64,000 nucleotides of DNA, taken from contig NZ_JMIW01000001.1 in the NCBI RefSeq assembly GCF_000715015.1, positions 1 to 64,000 on the forward strand. Direction: 5' to 3'. Of the stretch, positions 29,271-38,779 are shown piece by piece. This DNA is from Erythrobacter longus. GTDB lineage: Bacteria > Pseudomonadota > Alphaproteobacteria > Sphingomonadales > Sphingomonadaceae. The notes beneath the pieces were generated by a model that worked only from the letters and a program-made list of their open reading frames with translations, made no database searches and was not told the DNA's origin. How positions within the stretch are numbered: the stretch's first letter is position 1; each line of letters begins with the position of its first letter. A program made the position numbers and the translations under genes.

Positions 29271-29410
29271 TGCGTGAGGCATTGGACCATTGGCCCTTCG
29301 TGATCGGCGCTTATGCTATTGGCGCTCTGGCCATGGGCTTTCTGATTGCATGGAGTTATCAAGCCATGCGCAAGGCGGAAAAGCGCCGTGAGGAGTTGAA
29401 ACGCAAATGA
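29270..29410 (+). CDS. ccmD: Haem exporter protein CcmD
   Basis: This is a 46-residue single-helix protein (HWPFVIGAYAIGALAMGFLIAWSYQ followed by a basic tail), the small subunit that helps release holo-CcmE from CcmC. Its start overlaps the ccmC stop (TAATG) and its stop overlaps the ccmE start (ATGA). Size, position and the hydrophobic helix with a Lys/Arg tail identify it despite little sequence conservation. Confidence 0.88.
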   Translation: MREALDHWPFVIGAYAIGALAMGFLIAWSYQAMRKAEKRREELKRK

Positions 29411-29868
29411 AGGCGAAACACCAGCGCATGACTTTGGTCATCCTTGCTCTGATCGCGATTGTGGCAGCGGGCCTGATCGCGGCTTGGGCATTGCGCAGCC
29501 AGGCCAACTATTTTTATCTGCCCGAACAGATGGCAGCAGAGCCACCTGCGGTCGGTCAAGCGGTGCGTTTGGGCGGTATGGTCGCCGCCGAATCCATCAA
29601 GACCGCCGAAGATGGGATTACCGTCAATTTCCTCGTCACCGGCAACACCGACGACATGATCCCCGTGACGTATAGTGGGATTTTGCCAGACCTATTCGTC
29701 GAAGGCTCGGGCGTTGTTGCCGAAGGGTCTTTGCAATCCGACGGCACTTTCCTTGCGACCAATCTTCTGGCCAAGCACGATGAAAACTACGTGCCGCGTG
29801 AGCTGGAAGGGCTTGAAGGACACGAGAAATCAGACAGCTATGCAGAAACCGTGGCGGGGTTGAAATAA
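29407..29868 (+). CDS. ccmE: Haem chaperone CcmE
   Basis: CcmE carries haem covalently in the periplasm from CcmC to CcmF. The 153-residue product has one N-terminal anchor (residues 8-28), an OB-fold domain (VRLGGMVAAESIK ... VTYSGILPDLFVEGSGVVAEGSL) and the haem-binding His124 in LAKHDENYVP, with Tyr128. All key residues are present. Confidence 0.97.
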   Translation: MKAKHQRMTLVILALIAIVAAGLIAAWALRSQANYFYLPEQMAAEPPAVGQAVRLGGMVAAESIKTAEDGITVNFLVTGNTDDMIPVTYSGILPDLFVEGSGVVAEGSLQSDGTFLATNLLAKHDENYVPRELEGLEGHEKSDSYAETVAGLK

Positions 29869-29874
29869 GATCAC

Positions 29875-31884
29875 ATGATAGCTGAACTGGGACACGCTGC
29901 CCTATGGCTCGCCACGGCTCTTGCTGTGCTGCAGATGGTGGCAGGGGCGCTCGGGCTTAGAGAAATGGGCCTCAAAAACGCGAATGCGGGCGTTGTCGCT
30001 TTGGCAAGGCCTGCAGCGGTCGTGCAGGCTTTTCTTGCAACGCTGGCCTTTTTCCTCCTGCTCTATGCCTTTGCGATCACCGATTTGTCGATCAAGCTGG
30101 TTGCAACCAACTCACATTCGATGAAGCCGTTCATCTATAAGCTGACGGGCACTTGGGGAAACCACGAGGGCTCCATGCTTTTGTGGGTGGCGGTGCTGGC
30201 GCTGTCTGGTGGGCTTCTTGCAGGGTTAGAGCGGCGCCTGCCTGAAAAGACCATGTCAGCCACTTTAAGCGTTCAAGGCTTTGTTGCGCTTGGCTTTTAC
30301 AGCTTCCTTTTGATCTCTTCCAATCCGTTTGAACGTCTGCCGCTGCCAGCTCCAGAGGGCTCTGGTCTGAACCCGCTGTTGCAAGACATTGGCCTCGCGA
30401 TCCACCCGCCAACGCTTTACATTGGCTATGTTGGACTGTCAGTTGCGTTCAGCCTTTGCATGGGCGCGCTTATCACCAAACAAGTGACGCCAGACTTTGC
30501 CAAAGTCATGCGGCCATGGGTTCTGGGTGCCTGGGTGTTCCTCACCTTTGGCATTACGGCGGGCTCTTACTGGGCGTATTACGAGCTTGGCTGGGGTGGC
30601 TGGTGGTTCTGGGACCCGGTTGAAAACGCCTCGCTCATGCCGTGGCTTGCAGCGACCGCATTGCTCCATTCGGTCAGCGTTCTGGCCGCGCGCGATGCGC
30701 TGCGCACATGGACCATCATGCTGGGCGTTCTTGCATTCTCCATGTCGATGCTTGGCACCTTCCTGGTGCGGTCCGGCGTCATCACCAGCGTCCACGCCTT
30801 TGCCGTCGATCCAGAGCGCGGGAGCTTTATCCTTGCGCTTCTTGGGCTGTATATTGGCGGCGCTTTGGTGATCTTCGCAATGCGGGCAGGGTATATCGCA
30901 GAAGGAAAGCGTTTTACCGCGACAAGCCGCGAGGGCGCTCTGGTCTTTAACAATGTGATGCTTTCAGCGATCCTTGCGATTGTGCTTCTGGGCACGCTCT
31001 ACCCGGTCTTTACCGAGGTGTTCGATGTGCGCGTTTCGGTTGGGCCACCATACTTCAACCCGGCAGGCGCAATCTTCGCGATCCCGATGTTTGTGGTGAT
31101 GGCCATTGGCCCGCTCCTTCGCTGGAAAGACGATAAGCCCGCACGCATTCAGTTTGAGATGATGATGCTTGCCGCCATTGCGATCTCGGTCATCGCACTG
31201 GTCGCATTCTTTGGCAGCTATGGCTTCTTGCCGATCCTTGGCCTTGCCTTTGCGGCCGCTCTTGGCGTTGCTGCGCTCCTTCCTCTTCGCGGACGAAAGC
31301 TTTCGCGTGTTCCAACCGCGACTTATGGCATGGTGATGGCGCATTTTGGCGTCGCAGTCTCACTCTTTGGCATGGCAAGCGAAAGCGCATTTACAGCCGA
31401 AAAGCTCGCAGCGGTTTCTGCTGGTGGGCAAGAGCAAGTCGCAGACTGGACAATCGAGCTTGAAAGCGTCGATCCTATTGCAGGGCCCAACTGGACCGCG
31501 GTCGAAGCGCGCGTCATTGCAACGCGCGGCGACGGGGAAAGCGTGCTTCTCACCCCGCAGGCGCGCAATTTCTGGGCGCCTTCTCAAGCCACTAGTGAAA
31601 GCGCACTTCTCACCACCTGGGACGGACAACTCTACGCAGTAATTGGCGATTCTGCAGGCGTCGATGCAAACGGCAATCCGCGCTGGCAGCTGCGTATCTG
31701 GTGGAAACCGTTTGTGACTTTCATCTGGTACGGCGGCTTGCTCATCGCGTTTGGCGGGGTCTTGTCGATCATTGGCCGTTTGCAGGTCGATCTCAGGCGC
31801 CGCTCGGCGATCAAGCGCGGGAAAGAGCGCCGCGAGGACGCTGAAGCCATTGGCAGCAGCGCCGCGCCGGAGCCTGCGGAATAA
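29875..31884 (+). CDS. ccmF: Haem lyase subunit CcmF
   Basis: CcmF is the large membrane part of the System I haem lyase that joins haem to apocytochrome c. The 669-residue product has about 14 membrane segments, the WWD motif GWGGWWFWDPVENASLMPW, and conserved His residues in NSHSMKPF, NHEGSMLLW and IHPPTLY. It starts six bases after ccmE and overlaps ccmG by one base. Confidence 0.97.
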   Translation: MIAELGHAALWLATALAVLQMVAGALGLREMGLKNANAGVVALARPAAVVQAFLATLAFFLLLYAFAITDLSIKLVATNSHSMKPFIYKLTGTWGNHEGSMLLWVAVLALSGGLLAGLERRLPEKTMSATLSVQGFVALGFYSFLLISSNPFERLPLPAPEGSGLNPLLQDIGLAIHPPTLYIGYVGLSVAFSLCMGALITKQVTPDFAKVMRPWVLGAWVFLTFGITAGSYWAYYELGWGGWWFWDPVENASLMPWLAATALLHSVSVLAARDALRTWTIMLGVLAFSMSMLGTFLVRSGVITSVHAFAVDPERGSFILALLGLYIGGALVIFAMRAGYIAEGKRFTATSREGALVFNNVMLSAILAIVLLGTLYPVFTEVFDVRVSVGPPYFNPAGAIFAIPMFVVMAIGPLLRWKDDKPARIQFEMMMLAAIAISVIALVAFFGSYGFLPILGLAFAAALGVAALLPLRGRKLSRVPTATYGMVMAHFGVAVSLFGMASESAFTAEKLAAVSAGGQEQVADWTIELESVDPIAGPNWTAVEARVIATRGDGESVLLTPQARNFWAPSQATSESALLTTWDGQLYAVIGDSAGVDANGNPRWQLRIWWKPFVTFIWYGGLLIAFGGVLSIIGRLQVDLRRRSAIKRGKERREDAEAIGSSAAPEPAE

Positions 31885-32408
31885 TGCGCCTTTTGTATCT
31901 CATCCCGCTTGCCCTGTTCCTGTTTTTTGCAGGGGTGGCTGGCTATCAACTGACCAAGCCTAAACAAACGGCAATTCCGTCGCAGATGGTTGAGCAGGCT
32001 TTGCCCGAGTTCGAGCTTCCACCTGCGCTGGACGGAATGCCAGGCGCATCGCGCGCCGATTTTGTTGGCGGAAAGCCCAAGCTTCTCAACATCTGGGCCA
32101 GCTGGTGCGTTCCCTGCATCGCTGAGGCACCGCACCTTGAACGCCTTAAGGAAGAAGGTGTCGAGATTATCGGCATCGCCGTGCGCGACCGGCCAGAGGC
32201 TGTTTCGGGCTTCCTTTCGCGTTATGGAAATCCCTACACCCGCATCGGAGCCGATGACATTTCGGAGCTTATGCTCGCTGTGGGGGCCTCTGGTGTCCCG
32301 GAGACTTACGTGATCGATGCAGAGGGAAACATCCGATACCAACACATTGGCGATATTCGTGAAAACCACGTCGATCTGCTTTTGGAAAAGCTTGAGGAGG
32401 CGGGTTGA
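31884..32408 (+). CDS. ccmG: Thiol:disulfide interchange protein CcmG/DsbE
   Basis: This membrane-anchored periplasmic thioredoxin (174 aa) reduces the CXXCH motif of apocytochrome c. An N-terminal helix is followed by a thioredoxin fold with active site WASWCVPC (Cys75, Cys78), and GASGVPETYVIDAEGNI with the cis-Pro loop. It is coupled to ccmF and to ccmH. Confidence 0.97.
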   Translation: MRLLYLIPLALFLFFAGVAGYQLTKPKQTAIPSQMVEQALPEFELPPALDGMPGASRADFVGGKPKLLNIWASWCVPCIAEAPHLERLKEEGVEIIGIAVRDRPEAVSGFLSRYGNPYTRIGADDISELMLAVGASGVPETYVIDAEGNIRYQHIGDIRENHVDLLLEKLEEAG

Positions 32409-32842
32409 TGCGGCTTTTCATTGCGCTTTTGGCTCTCATTGCAGTGCAGCTTACCGGACCGGTTGCTGCCCAGTCGGGTATGCCGCCTGCGCCATACGCT
32501 TACACCCAGCTTGAAGACCCGGCATTAGAGGCTGAGGCGACGGCGCTGATGCACACGCTGCGCTGCCTGAAATGTCAGTCGCAAAGTATCGCCGATAGCG
32601 ATGCTCCAATGGCTGGCGATATGCGCCATCAGGTCCGCTCGCGCCTTCTTGCTGGCGAAAGCGCGGATGAAGTGCGCGATTGGCTGACGCAGCGGTATGG
32701 CGACTATGTCAGCTATGAGCCCACGGTGAGCAGCACCACGTGGCCGTTGTTCGCCATCCCGCTGCTGTTGCTGGCCCTGGTCGGCCTTGTGTTATTGCGC
32801 CGTCTTGGCAAACGCGGCTCACATGCGGATGGTGCGGCATGA
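32408..32842 (+). CDS. ccmH: Cytochrome c maturation protein CcmH
   Basis: This 144-residue protein has a signal peptide, the redox motif LRCLKCQSQSIADS (Cys53, Cys56), a helical domain (DMRHQVRSRLLAGESADEVRDWLTQRYGDYV) and one C-terminal membrane helix. It passes electrons to or binds apocytochrome. The ATG at 32408 overlaps the ccmG stop (TGATG). Confidence 0.96.
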   Translation: MRLFIALLALIAVQLTGPVAAQSGMPPAPYAYTQLEDPALEAEATALMHTLRCLKCQSQSIADSDAPMAGDMRHQVRSRLLAGESADEVRDWLTQRYGDYVSYEPTVSSTTWPLFAIPLLLLALVGLVLLRRLGKRGSHADGAA

Positions 32843-33483
32843 TCGGTCAATGGCTTGCCATTCTCGCGCTCACTCTGGTGAGTTTTGCAATCGCGGCTTT
32901 CTACTTGCGGATGCCCAAACAAGGTTTCGCCGTCTTCGGAGCAGCGCTTTTGCTTGGCCTTGTGGGATACACCTGGGCCGGGTCTCCTGGACAGCGCGGC
33001 AGCCCCAAGCAGCCTGAAACGCAAGTCGAAGCCCAATCAGGCGAGGAAATGGTCGAAGCGCGCCGTGCCTTGTTTGACCCAAGCCAGGCCAAGCCCGATT
33101 ATCTCACCTTGTCCGATGGCTTTGCGCGCCGTGGCAAGTTTGACCAGGCCGCTGCGCTCCTGCGCAAGGGTCTTCGTGAAAACCCCAATCACCTTGAAGG
33201 TTGGCTTGCGCTCGGCATGGCCCTGACCGGTCATGCAGAGGGGTTTGTCACGCCTGCTGCCAACTATGCCTATGGAAAGGCGCGGGAAATTGATCCGTCC
33301 AATCCGGGGCCGGACTTTTTCCTTGGTACATCTCTCTTGCAAACGGGCCAGATCGTTGCCGCGCGCGACATTTGGGGGCGGTTGCTTGAAAACTCGCCCG
33401 ATGATGCGCCTTGGAAAGAGGAAATTGAAAACCGAGTTGCTCGCCTCGATCAGATGATCGCCAATGCGCCCATGCTTCAATAA
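32839..33483 (+). CDS. ccmI: CcmI/CycH-like TPR protein
   Basis: This apocytochrome c chaperone candidate (214 aa) has two N-terminal membrane segments (residues 1-48), a short hydrophilic region and a TPR domain (about 85-205: PDYLTLSDGFARRGKFDQAAALLRKGLRENPNHLEGWLALG). It is shorter than Rhodobacter or Bradyrhizobium CcmI/CycH. It overlaps ccmH (ATGA) and ends the operon. Confidence 0.88.
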   Translation: MIGQWLAILALTLVSFAIAAFYLRMPKQGFAVFGAALLLGLVGYTWAGSPGQRGSPKQPETQVEAQSGEEMVEARRALFDPSQAKPDYLTLSDGFARRGKFDQAAALLRKGLRENPNHLEGWLALGMALTGHAEGFVTPAANYAYGKAREIDPSNPGPDFFLGTSLLQTGQIVAARDIWGRLLENSPDDAPWKEEIENRVARLDQMIANAPMLQ

Positions 33484-33492
33484 ATGCTCCGA

Positions 33493-33508
33493 TAGGGACT
33501 TGTCCCTA
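33493..33508. promoter_or_regulatory. Perfect palindrome TAGGGAC-TT-GTCCCTA
   Basis: A 7-bp inverted repeat with a 2-base centre lies 10 bases after the ccmI stop and 110 before kup. Without a T-run it looks more like an operator than a terminator. No regulator can be named. Confidence 0.4.
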
Positions 33509-33617
33509 GACCAGAGTTGCAGGGCCACATCCTCGGTGGTAGAGCGCGCGGCCTTGAACGGGTGAAGACACAACTGAGTCTCGCCGGTCAAGCCACGATA
33601 CGGGATAATCGCACACC

Positions 33618-35555
33618 ATGAGCGAAACCTCAGCAACACCAGAAGGCTCTTCGCTGGATACGCACTCCAGCGGGCACGCGCACGGCGGCTCTAAAGCCGC
33701 ACTTGCGGTCGGCGCGATTGGTATCGTTTTTGGCGATATCGGGACCAGCCCGCTTTACGCTTTCCGTGAGACTTTTGCGGGCACTGCCAATGTCGCAATC
33801 GACCGGATGCATGTGTTTGGTGTCGTTAGCCTCATTTTCTGGTCGATGCTGCTTGTGGTGTCGATCCAATATGTGACCATCCTGATGCGCGCCGACAACA
33901 AAGGGCAGGGCGGTTCGCTCGCTCTCGTGGCGCTGTTATCGCGGCATATGGGCAAATCGTCCTATGGTTGGATGGTGGTCCTGCTGGGCGTGTTTGCGAC
34001 TTCGCTATTCTACGGCGATTCCATGATTACGCCGGCGATCTCCGTTCTCTCAGCGGTTGAGGGACTGACCGTTGTGGATGCGGGGCTCAAGCAATATGTG
34101 ATCCCGATTGCGCTGGGTCTGCTCGTGTTCCTCTTCATGCTCCAGGCTCGCGGGACAGCGAAAGTGGGCGCTTTGTTCGCGCCGGTTATGATCGTTTGGT
34201 TCACCGTGCTTGCAGGGTTAGGTGGATGGCAGATCCTCCAGAACCCCGACATCTTGTGGGCGCTCAACCCCTATTACGCTGTCATGTTCTTTGTAACCGA
34301 TGGCTTTGTCGCCTTTCTTGCATTGGGCGCTGTGGTCCTCGCTGTGACGGGGTCCGAGGCGCTGTATTCAGACATGGGGCACTTTGGCCGCGGACCGATG
34401 CGCTTGTCGTGGTTCGGCTTTGTCATGCCGTGCCTTCTTCTCAACTATTTTGGCCAAGGCGCGATGATCGCCGGGCTTCCCGCGGATCAAGCCGCCGTTG
34501 TGGTCCAGAACCCGTTCTTCCTTTTGGCAAGCGAAGAGTGGCGCTTGCCACTGGTGTTTCTCGCTACGCTTGCGACCTTTATCGCTAGCCAGGCGGTGAT
34601 CTCGGGCGCGTTCTCGATCACTCATCAAGCGGTGCAGATGGGCTTTATGCCGCGCCTTTCAATCCTTCACACGTCTGAGACCGAGGGCGGCCAGATTTAC
34701 ATTCCAGTCGTCAATTGGGCGCTGATGGTGGCGGTGATCCTGCTGGTGCTGACGTTCCAGAACTCGTCCAGCCTTGCAAGCGCTTACGGCATCGCGGTGA
34801 CCGGTGCGGTCACTATCGACACGCTTCTGATGGCGTTTTTGCTGATCAGCGTGTGGAAGTGGAAATGGTGGTACGCAGCGCCGGTTGTGCTGCTCTTCCT
34901 GATTGTCGACGGAGCGTACTTTGCAGCCAACCTGACCAAGGTGCCGGACGGTGGCTGGTTCCCGCTGGCCGTTGGTTTTGTGGCGTTCACCCTTCTCACC
35001 ACATGGGCGCGCGGTCGCAAGTTGATGCGGGCCAGGATGAGCGAGGGTGCACTCCCGATGGAGATTTTCGCCAAGTCCGCCAAAAACTCTGCACTACGCG
35101 TACCGGGAACTGCGATCTTTATGGCGAGCAGTCAGGCAGGCGTGCCCTCCGCGCTGCTCCACAATATCAAACACAATAAGGTCCTTCACGAACGGGTCGT
35201 GATCCTCACCGTCGACATTCAGGACGAACCTTATGTCGATCCTGACAAACGGTGCGAATACACCGACATGGGCGATGGCTTCTACCGCGCGGTGCTGCGC
35301 TATGGCTTTATGGAAGACACCAATGTGCCCGAGGGTCTTAAAAGCATGGGCGTCTATTGCGGCGGGCATTTCGACATGATGCACACCAGCTTCTTCCTCT
35401 CGCGCCAGACTTTGCTGGCCAGCGACAAGCCGGGAATGTCGATCTGGCGAGAGAAGATATTTGCCTGGATGCTGAGGAATTCAGCCAGCGCGATGGACTT
35501 CTTCAAACTGCCCACAAACCGCGTGGTGGAATTGGGCAGTCAGGTCGAGATTTAG
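33618..35555 (+). CDS. kup: Low-affinity potassium transporter Kup
   Basis: This is an inner-membrane K+:H+ symporter. The 645-residue product has twelve membrane segments (about 25-480) and a C-terminal cytoplasmic domain. It shows the family opening [51 protein letters not shown] and [13 protein letters not shown]. Length is standard. Some Kup proteins sense c-di-AMP through the C-terminal domain; nothing here decides that. Confidence 0.95.
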   Translation: MSETSATPEGSSLDTHSSGHAHGGSKAALAVGAIGIVFGDIGTSPLYAFRETFAGTANVAIDRMHVFGVVSLIFWSMLLVVSIQYVTILMRADNKGQGGSLALVALLSRHMGKSSYGWMVVLLGVFATSLFYGDSMITPAISVLSAVEGLTVVDAGLKQYVIPIALGLLVFLFMLQARGTAKVGALFAPVMIVWFTVLAGLGGWQILQNPDILWALNPYYAVMFFVTDGFVAFLALGAVVLAVTGSEALYSDMGHFGRGPMRLSWFGFVMPCLLLNYFGQGAMIAGLPADQAAVVVQNPFFLLASEEWRLPLVFLATLATFIASQAVISGAFSITHQAVQMGFMPRLSILHTSETEGGQIYIPVVNWALMVAVILLVLTFQNSSSLASAYGIAVTGAVTIDTLLMAFLLISVWKWKWWYAAPVVLLFLIVDGAYFAANLTKVPDGGWFPLAVGFVAFTLLTTWARGRKLMRARMSEGALPMEIFAKSAKNSALRVPGTAIFMASSQAGVPSALLHNIKHNKVLHERVVILTVDIQDEPYVDPDKRCEYTDMGDGFYRAVLRYGFMEDTNVPEGLKSMGVYCGGHFDMMHTSFFLSRQTLLASDKPGMSIWREKIFAWMLRNSASAMDFFKLPTNRVVELGSQVEI

Positions 35556-35596
35556 AGCCACGGGCTCGGAATCGAAGTATTCAGGGGGAGCCGCTT

Positions 35597-35830
35597 ATGC
35601 CCACGAAAGTCGATTTCAAACGCACCGTGCGCGATCATGCCAAGCTTGAGGGTGAGGCGGTCATTTCGATTGGCACCACCACTTTCACCGGAGATGGCGA
35701 CCGGCTGTTTCTGAACTTCAAGGATGTCGGGATTCTTTTCTCTCACGAGGACGCCGAAGACTTTCTCAAAGCGGCGATGGCGGCATATTTGCGCCTTGGA
35801 TATGGCGGCGATTCTGGCACTTCTCAGTAA
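35597..35830 (+). CDS. Hypothetical small protein
   Basis: Family not recognised. This 77-residue soluble protein (MPTKVDFKRTVRDHAKLEGEAV) has an EDAEDFLKAAMAAYLRLGYGG C-terminal helix and alternating beta-like segments. GGGGGAG (35584-35590) precedes the ATG, strong support for translation. It follows kup by 41 bases and may share its transcript. Confidence 0.65.
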   Translation: MPTKVDFKRTVRDHAKLEGEAVISIGTTTFTGDGDRLFLNFKDVGILFSHEDAEDFLKAAMAAYLRLGYGGDSGTSQ

Positions 35831-35842
35831 GCTTGCACCGGG

Positions 35843-35868
35843 CCTATGAGACACCGGTGTCTCATAGG
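35843..35868. promoter_or_regulatory. 26-bp perfect palindrome
   Basis: CCTATGAGACACC is followed directly by its exact reverse complement. It lies between the 3' ends of two convergent genes, with no T-run on either side, so neither a terminator nor a usual promoter operator is evident. A third half-site occurs at 35922-35934. See findings. Confidence 0.7.
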
Positions 35869-35921
35869 GTCCAACACGAAATGGGTTAAACCGCTGAAAA
35901 ATGGTATCTTGTAGGCAAAAT

Positions 35922-35934
35922 CCTATGAGACACA
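35922..35934 (+). repeat. Third half-site of the palindrome
   Basis: CCTATGAGACACA matches 12 of 13 bases of the palindrome arm 79 bases upstream (start to start), in the same orientation as its left arm. Confidence 0.6.
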
Positions 35935-35962
35935 TTTGCGGCAGAGCGCAAAAACGAGATTC

Positions 35963-36006
35963 ACTTGTGAAAGAGCGGACGGCAGTATCGCGGCCTTTTC
36001 ACAAGT
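35963..36006. repeat. 10-bp inverted repeat before yciB stop
   Basis: ACTTGTGAAA (35963-35972) and TTTCACAAGT (35997-36006) flank 24 bases. It may be a bidirectional 3'-end hairpin between convergent genes. Confidence 0.4.
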
Positions 36007-36033
36007 AGGAAAGCGCCGCGATCAGGGCCTCTT

Positions 36034-36693
36034 TTATTCGCCTTTTGCGCTCTCTTTTTTATCGCCTTTGTCTTCCTCATCCTGCCCCACATCGAGCCCG
36101 TGCTTGAGCAGCATCGGCAATTGCGTGAAGGTGAAGAGGAAGGTGAGCGGCAGGAATACCCAGAGCTTTGCCCACAGCCAGCCTTCGAAATCGAGATAGG
36201 CGCGTAAACCTTCGTTGAGCCCTGCAAGCAGCAGGAAAAACACGCCCCAATTGCGCGAGAGTTTGAGCCAGCCTTCTTCCGAAAGCCCCTCAAACGCAGC
36301 TTCGAGCAGGATTTTGAGGAGGGCTTTCCCTTTGAAAAATCCGACCAGCAGCGCCACGCCGAAAAAGGCATAGATGATGGTCGGCTTCAATTGCACGAAG
36401 ACCGGATCGCCAAAGAAGATCGTCAGCGCGCCGAAGCCTACGATCAATGCGGTGGAGAGCCACAACATGGGCGAGATTTTGCCGAGGCGAAATTTGGAGA
36501 AGAGCAGGGCGGCGACGGCGGCGACCATAAAAGCGCCAGTGCCATAGATGATGGCGAGAAGTTCGCTTGCTGCACTGGGCTCAGCAGGCGCGTTCCAGCG
36601 GTACACGCCAAGGAACACGAGCAGCGGGCCGTAATCGACCGCCACATTGAGCCAGCCCGATCCTTGCTTCTTTGTCTCAGTGGTCTCGTTCAT
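36034..36693 (-). CDS. Inner-membrane septation protein A (YciB/IspZ)
   Basis: This 219-residue polytopic protein has about six membrane segments with the family motifs DYGPLLVFLGVYR, FGDPVFVQLKPTIIY, FKGKALLKILLEAAF and LSRNWGVFFLLLAGLNE. YciB-like proteins take part in septation and envelope integrity. The C-terminal 20 residues are highly charged. Its ATG overlaps the ftsY stop by one base, so it is translated with ftsY. Confidence 0.93.
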   Translation of the reverse strand: MNETTETKKQGSGWLNVAVDYGPLLVFLGVYRWNAPAEPSAASELLAIIYGTGAFMVAAVAALLFSKFRLGKISPMLWLSTALIVGFGALTIFFGDPVFVQLKPTIIYAFFGVALLVGFFKGKALLKILLEAAFEGLSEEGWLKLSRNWGVFFLLLAGLNEGLRAYLDFEGWLWAKLWVFLPLTFLFTFTQLPMLLKHGLDVGQDEEDKGDKKESAKGE

Positions 36694-37607
36694 CAGGCAA
36701 CCCCTGCAATCACGCGCGCGACCAGATCGGGGTCGAACGGGCGAAGGTCTTCCATTTTTTCGCCAACGCCAATCGCGTGGATGGGAAGGCCATATTGCTC
36801 GGCCGCAGCGACCAGAACGCCGCCGCGCGCGGTGCCGTCGAGCTTGGTCATGATGAGGCCGGTGACGCCCGCCACTTCCTTGAACACGTCGATTTGGCTG
36901 AGTGCGTTCTGGCCGTTTGTGGCGTCGAGGACCAGGACCACATCATGCGGGGCCTCCTCGTTCAACTTGCCCAGAACCCGGCGGATTTTGGCAAGCTCTT
37001 CCATCAGCTCTTTCTTGTTCTGAAGACGCCCGGCGGTGTCCACGATCAACGCATCAATTCCGGTGTCGGTCGCCTGTTTCACCGCGTCAAACACGATGGA
37101 GGCAGGATCGCCGCCCTCTGGCCCTCGTACAAGGTCCACGCCAGCGCGCTCAGCCCATGTGGCAAGCTGTCCAATCGCGGCGGCGCGGAAGGTGTCGCCT
37201 GCTGCCAGAAGCACGCCGTAGTCATCCTCGGTAAAGAGGTGGGCGAGTTTGGCGATGGTGGTGGTTTTGCCAGAACCATTGACCCCGATCACAAGGATGA
37301 CTTGGGGACGCGGGAATGCGGTGATTTCCAGCGGCTTTGCCACAGGGCGCAGGATCTCTGCAATTTCCTCTGCGACCGCCTCTTTCAATTCTTGTTGAGT
37401 GATCTCGAGACCAAAGCTCTTGTCCGACAGTTTTTGACGAATGCGCGCAGCTGCCGCTGGCCCCAGGTCCGAGATGATCAGCGCATCTTCCAGATCATCC
37501 AGCGTCGCATCATCAAGGCGCGTCGCAACACCCGTCAGATTGCTGCCGATACGCTCAGAGGTCTTGCGAAAGCCGCTAAAGAGCCGTTCGCTCCAGCTCT
37601 GCGTCAT
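36693..37607 (-). CDS. ftsY: Signal recognition particle receptor FtsY
   Basis: FtsY is the GTPase that docks ribosome-SRP complexes at the membrane. The 304-residue product is essentially the NG domain: N (SERLFSGFRKTSERIGSNLTG), G1 GVNGSGKTTTIAKLA, G2 DTFRAAAIGQL, G3 DTAGRLQNKKEL, G4 TKLDGTARGG. The acidic A domain of E. coli FtsY is missing, which is normal for alphaproteobacteria. It overlaps mtaB by four bases. Confidence 0.96.
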   Translation of the reverse strand: MTQSWSERLFSGFRKTSERIGSNLTGVATRLDDATLDDLEDALIISDLGPAAAARIRQKLSDKSFGLEITQQELKEAVAEEIAEILRPVAKPLEITAFPRPQVILVIGVNGSGKTTTIAKLAHLFTEDDYGVLLAAGDTFRAAAIGQLATWAERAGVDLVRGPEGGDPASIVFDAVKQATDTGIDALIVDTAGRLQNKKELMEELAKIRRVLGKLNEEAPHDVVLVLDATNGQNALSQIDVFKEVAGVTGLIMTKLDGTARGGVLVAAAEQYGLPIHAIGVGEKMEDLRPFDPDLVARVIAGVA

Positions 37608-38779
37608 GTGAGCATTCCTCCTTCAAGGGCGTGCGGGGTGAGGGGTATGATCTCGCCCGGATTGGCGTTTGGCGGGCATGTTACCCGCGCGTAATTGGGG
37701 GCATAGCCGGTGCCGTCTCTTTCGGCGAGGACTGGGAGAGTTTCGCCCACAAGCGTGTTCAGCCAAGCCGTGCGGCGGGCCTTCACGGCATTGCGAAGCT
37801 CAGCCGCGCGGGCCTTTACAATCGCGCGGTCCAATTGCGGCATACGCGCTGCTGGCGTGCCGGGGCGCGGTGAATAGGGGAAGATGTGGCCGTGGACGAT
37901 ATCCAGCTCTTCGATGATCGAAAGGTTGGCGGCGTGGTGCGCATCGCTCTCGGTCGGGAAACCGGCGATCAGGTCTGCGCCAATGGCAATGTCCGGGCGC
38001 CGCGCCTTGAGGCGTTGGACCAGATCAACCGCATCACCGCGAAGATGGCGGCGCTTCATGCGTTTGAGGATCAGATCGTGGCCATGCTGCATCGACAGGT
38101 GCAGGTGCGGCATCAGGCGCTCTTCGCTCGCGAAAAGCTCAAACAGCACGTCGTCAATCTCGATCCCGTCAAGCGATGACATCCGCAGGCGTTCAAGGGC
38201 GGGGAAGCGGTCAAGCACAGCCTCAACCAGCGCGCCCAAAGGCGGCGTATCGGGCAGGTCATGGCCCCAACTGGTCACATCAACGCCGGTCAGCACGACT
38301 TCCTTCGCGCCAAGTTCAAGGTGATGCTCCACCTCGCGCAGGACCTCGGTGATGGTCATCGAGCGGCTTTTCCCGCGCCCCTGCGGGATGACGCAGAAGG
38401 TGCAGGCGTGGTCGCACCCGTTCTGCACCGCGATAAAGGCTCTGGTGCGCGTTGGCGGGGGAGGGGCCTCTGGCAGAGGCACATTCCACACGCGCGGGTC
38501 TAACTTGCGCTCATTGGCGATCAGGCCGTCAACCTCGGGCATGTCGGCCAATTGCTCGCGTTCGATATCGGCGGCGCATCCTGTCACCATAAGGCGCGCA
38601 TCAGGACGCTCGCGGCGGGCTTTGCGGATCGCCTGGCGGGTCTGGCGCACGGCCTCGGATGTGACGGCGCACGAATTGATGACCACAACGTCGCCAGCAT
38701 CGCCGAGCATTGCCTTCATGCGCTCACTCTCAGCGATATTGAGGCGGCAGCCCAAGGAGATGACTTCAGCACCGCTCAC
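37604..38779 (-). CDS. mtaB: tRNA t6A37 methylthiotransferase MtaB
   Basis: This radical-SAM enzyme converts t6A to ms2t6A at position 37 of ANN-decoding tRNAs. The 391-residue product has three N-terminal Cys for the second 4Fe-4S cluster (LGCRLN, NSCAVT, TGCAAD), the radical-SAM CDHACTFC motif, and a short C-terminal TRAM-like part. The N-terminus lacks some residues seen in long MtaB forms. Start is GTG 38779, overlapping the dapF stop as GTGA. The dapF-mtaB-ftsY-yciB order forms one operon. Confidence 0.92.
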   Translation of the reverse strand: MSGAEVISLGCRLNIAESERMKAMLGDAGDVVVINSCAVTSEAVRQTRQAIRKARRERPDARLMVTGCAADIEREQLADMPEVDGLIANERKLDPRVWNVPLPEAPPPPTRTRAFIAVQNGCDHACTFCVIPQGRGKSRSMTITEVLREVEHHLELGAKEVVLTGVDVTSWGHDLPDTPPLGALVEAVLDRFPALERLRMSSLDGIEIDDVLFELFASEERLMPHLHLSMQHGHDLILKRMKRRHLRGDAVDLVQRLKARRPDIAIGADLIAGFPTESDAHHAANLSIIEELDIVHGHIFPYSPRPGTPAARMPQLDRAIVKARAAELRNAVKARRTAWLNTLVGETLPVLAERDGTGYAPNYARVTCPPNANPGEIIPLTPHALEGGMLT

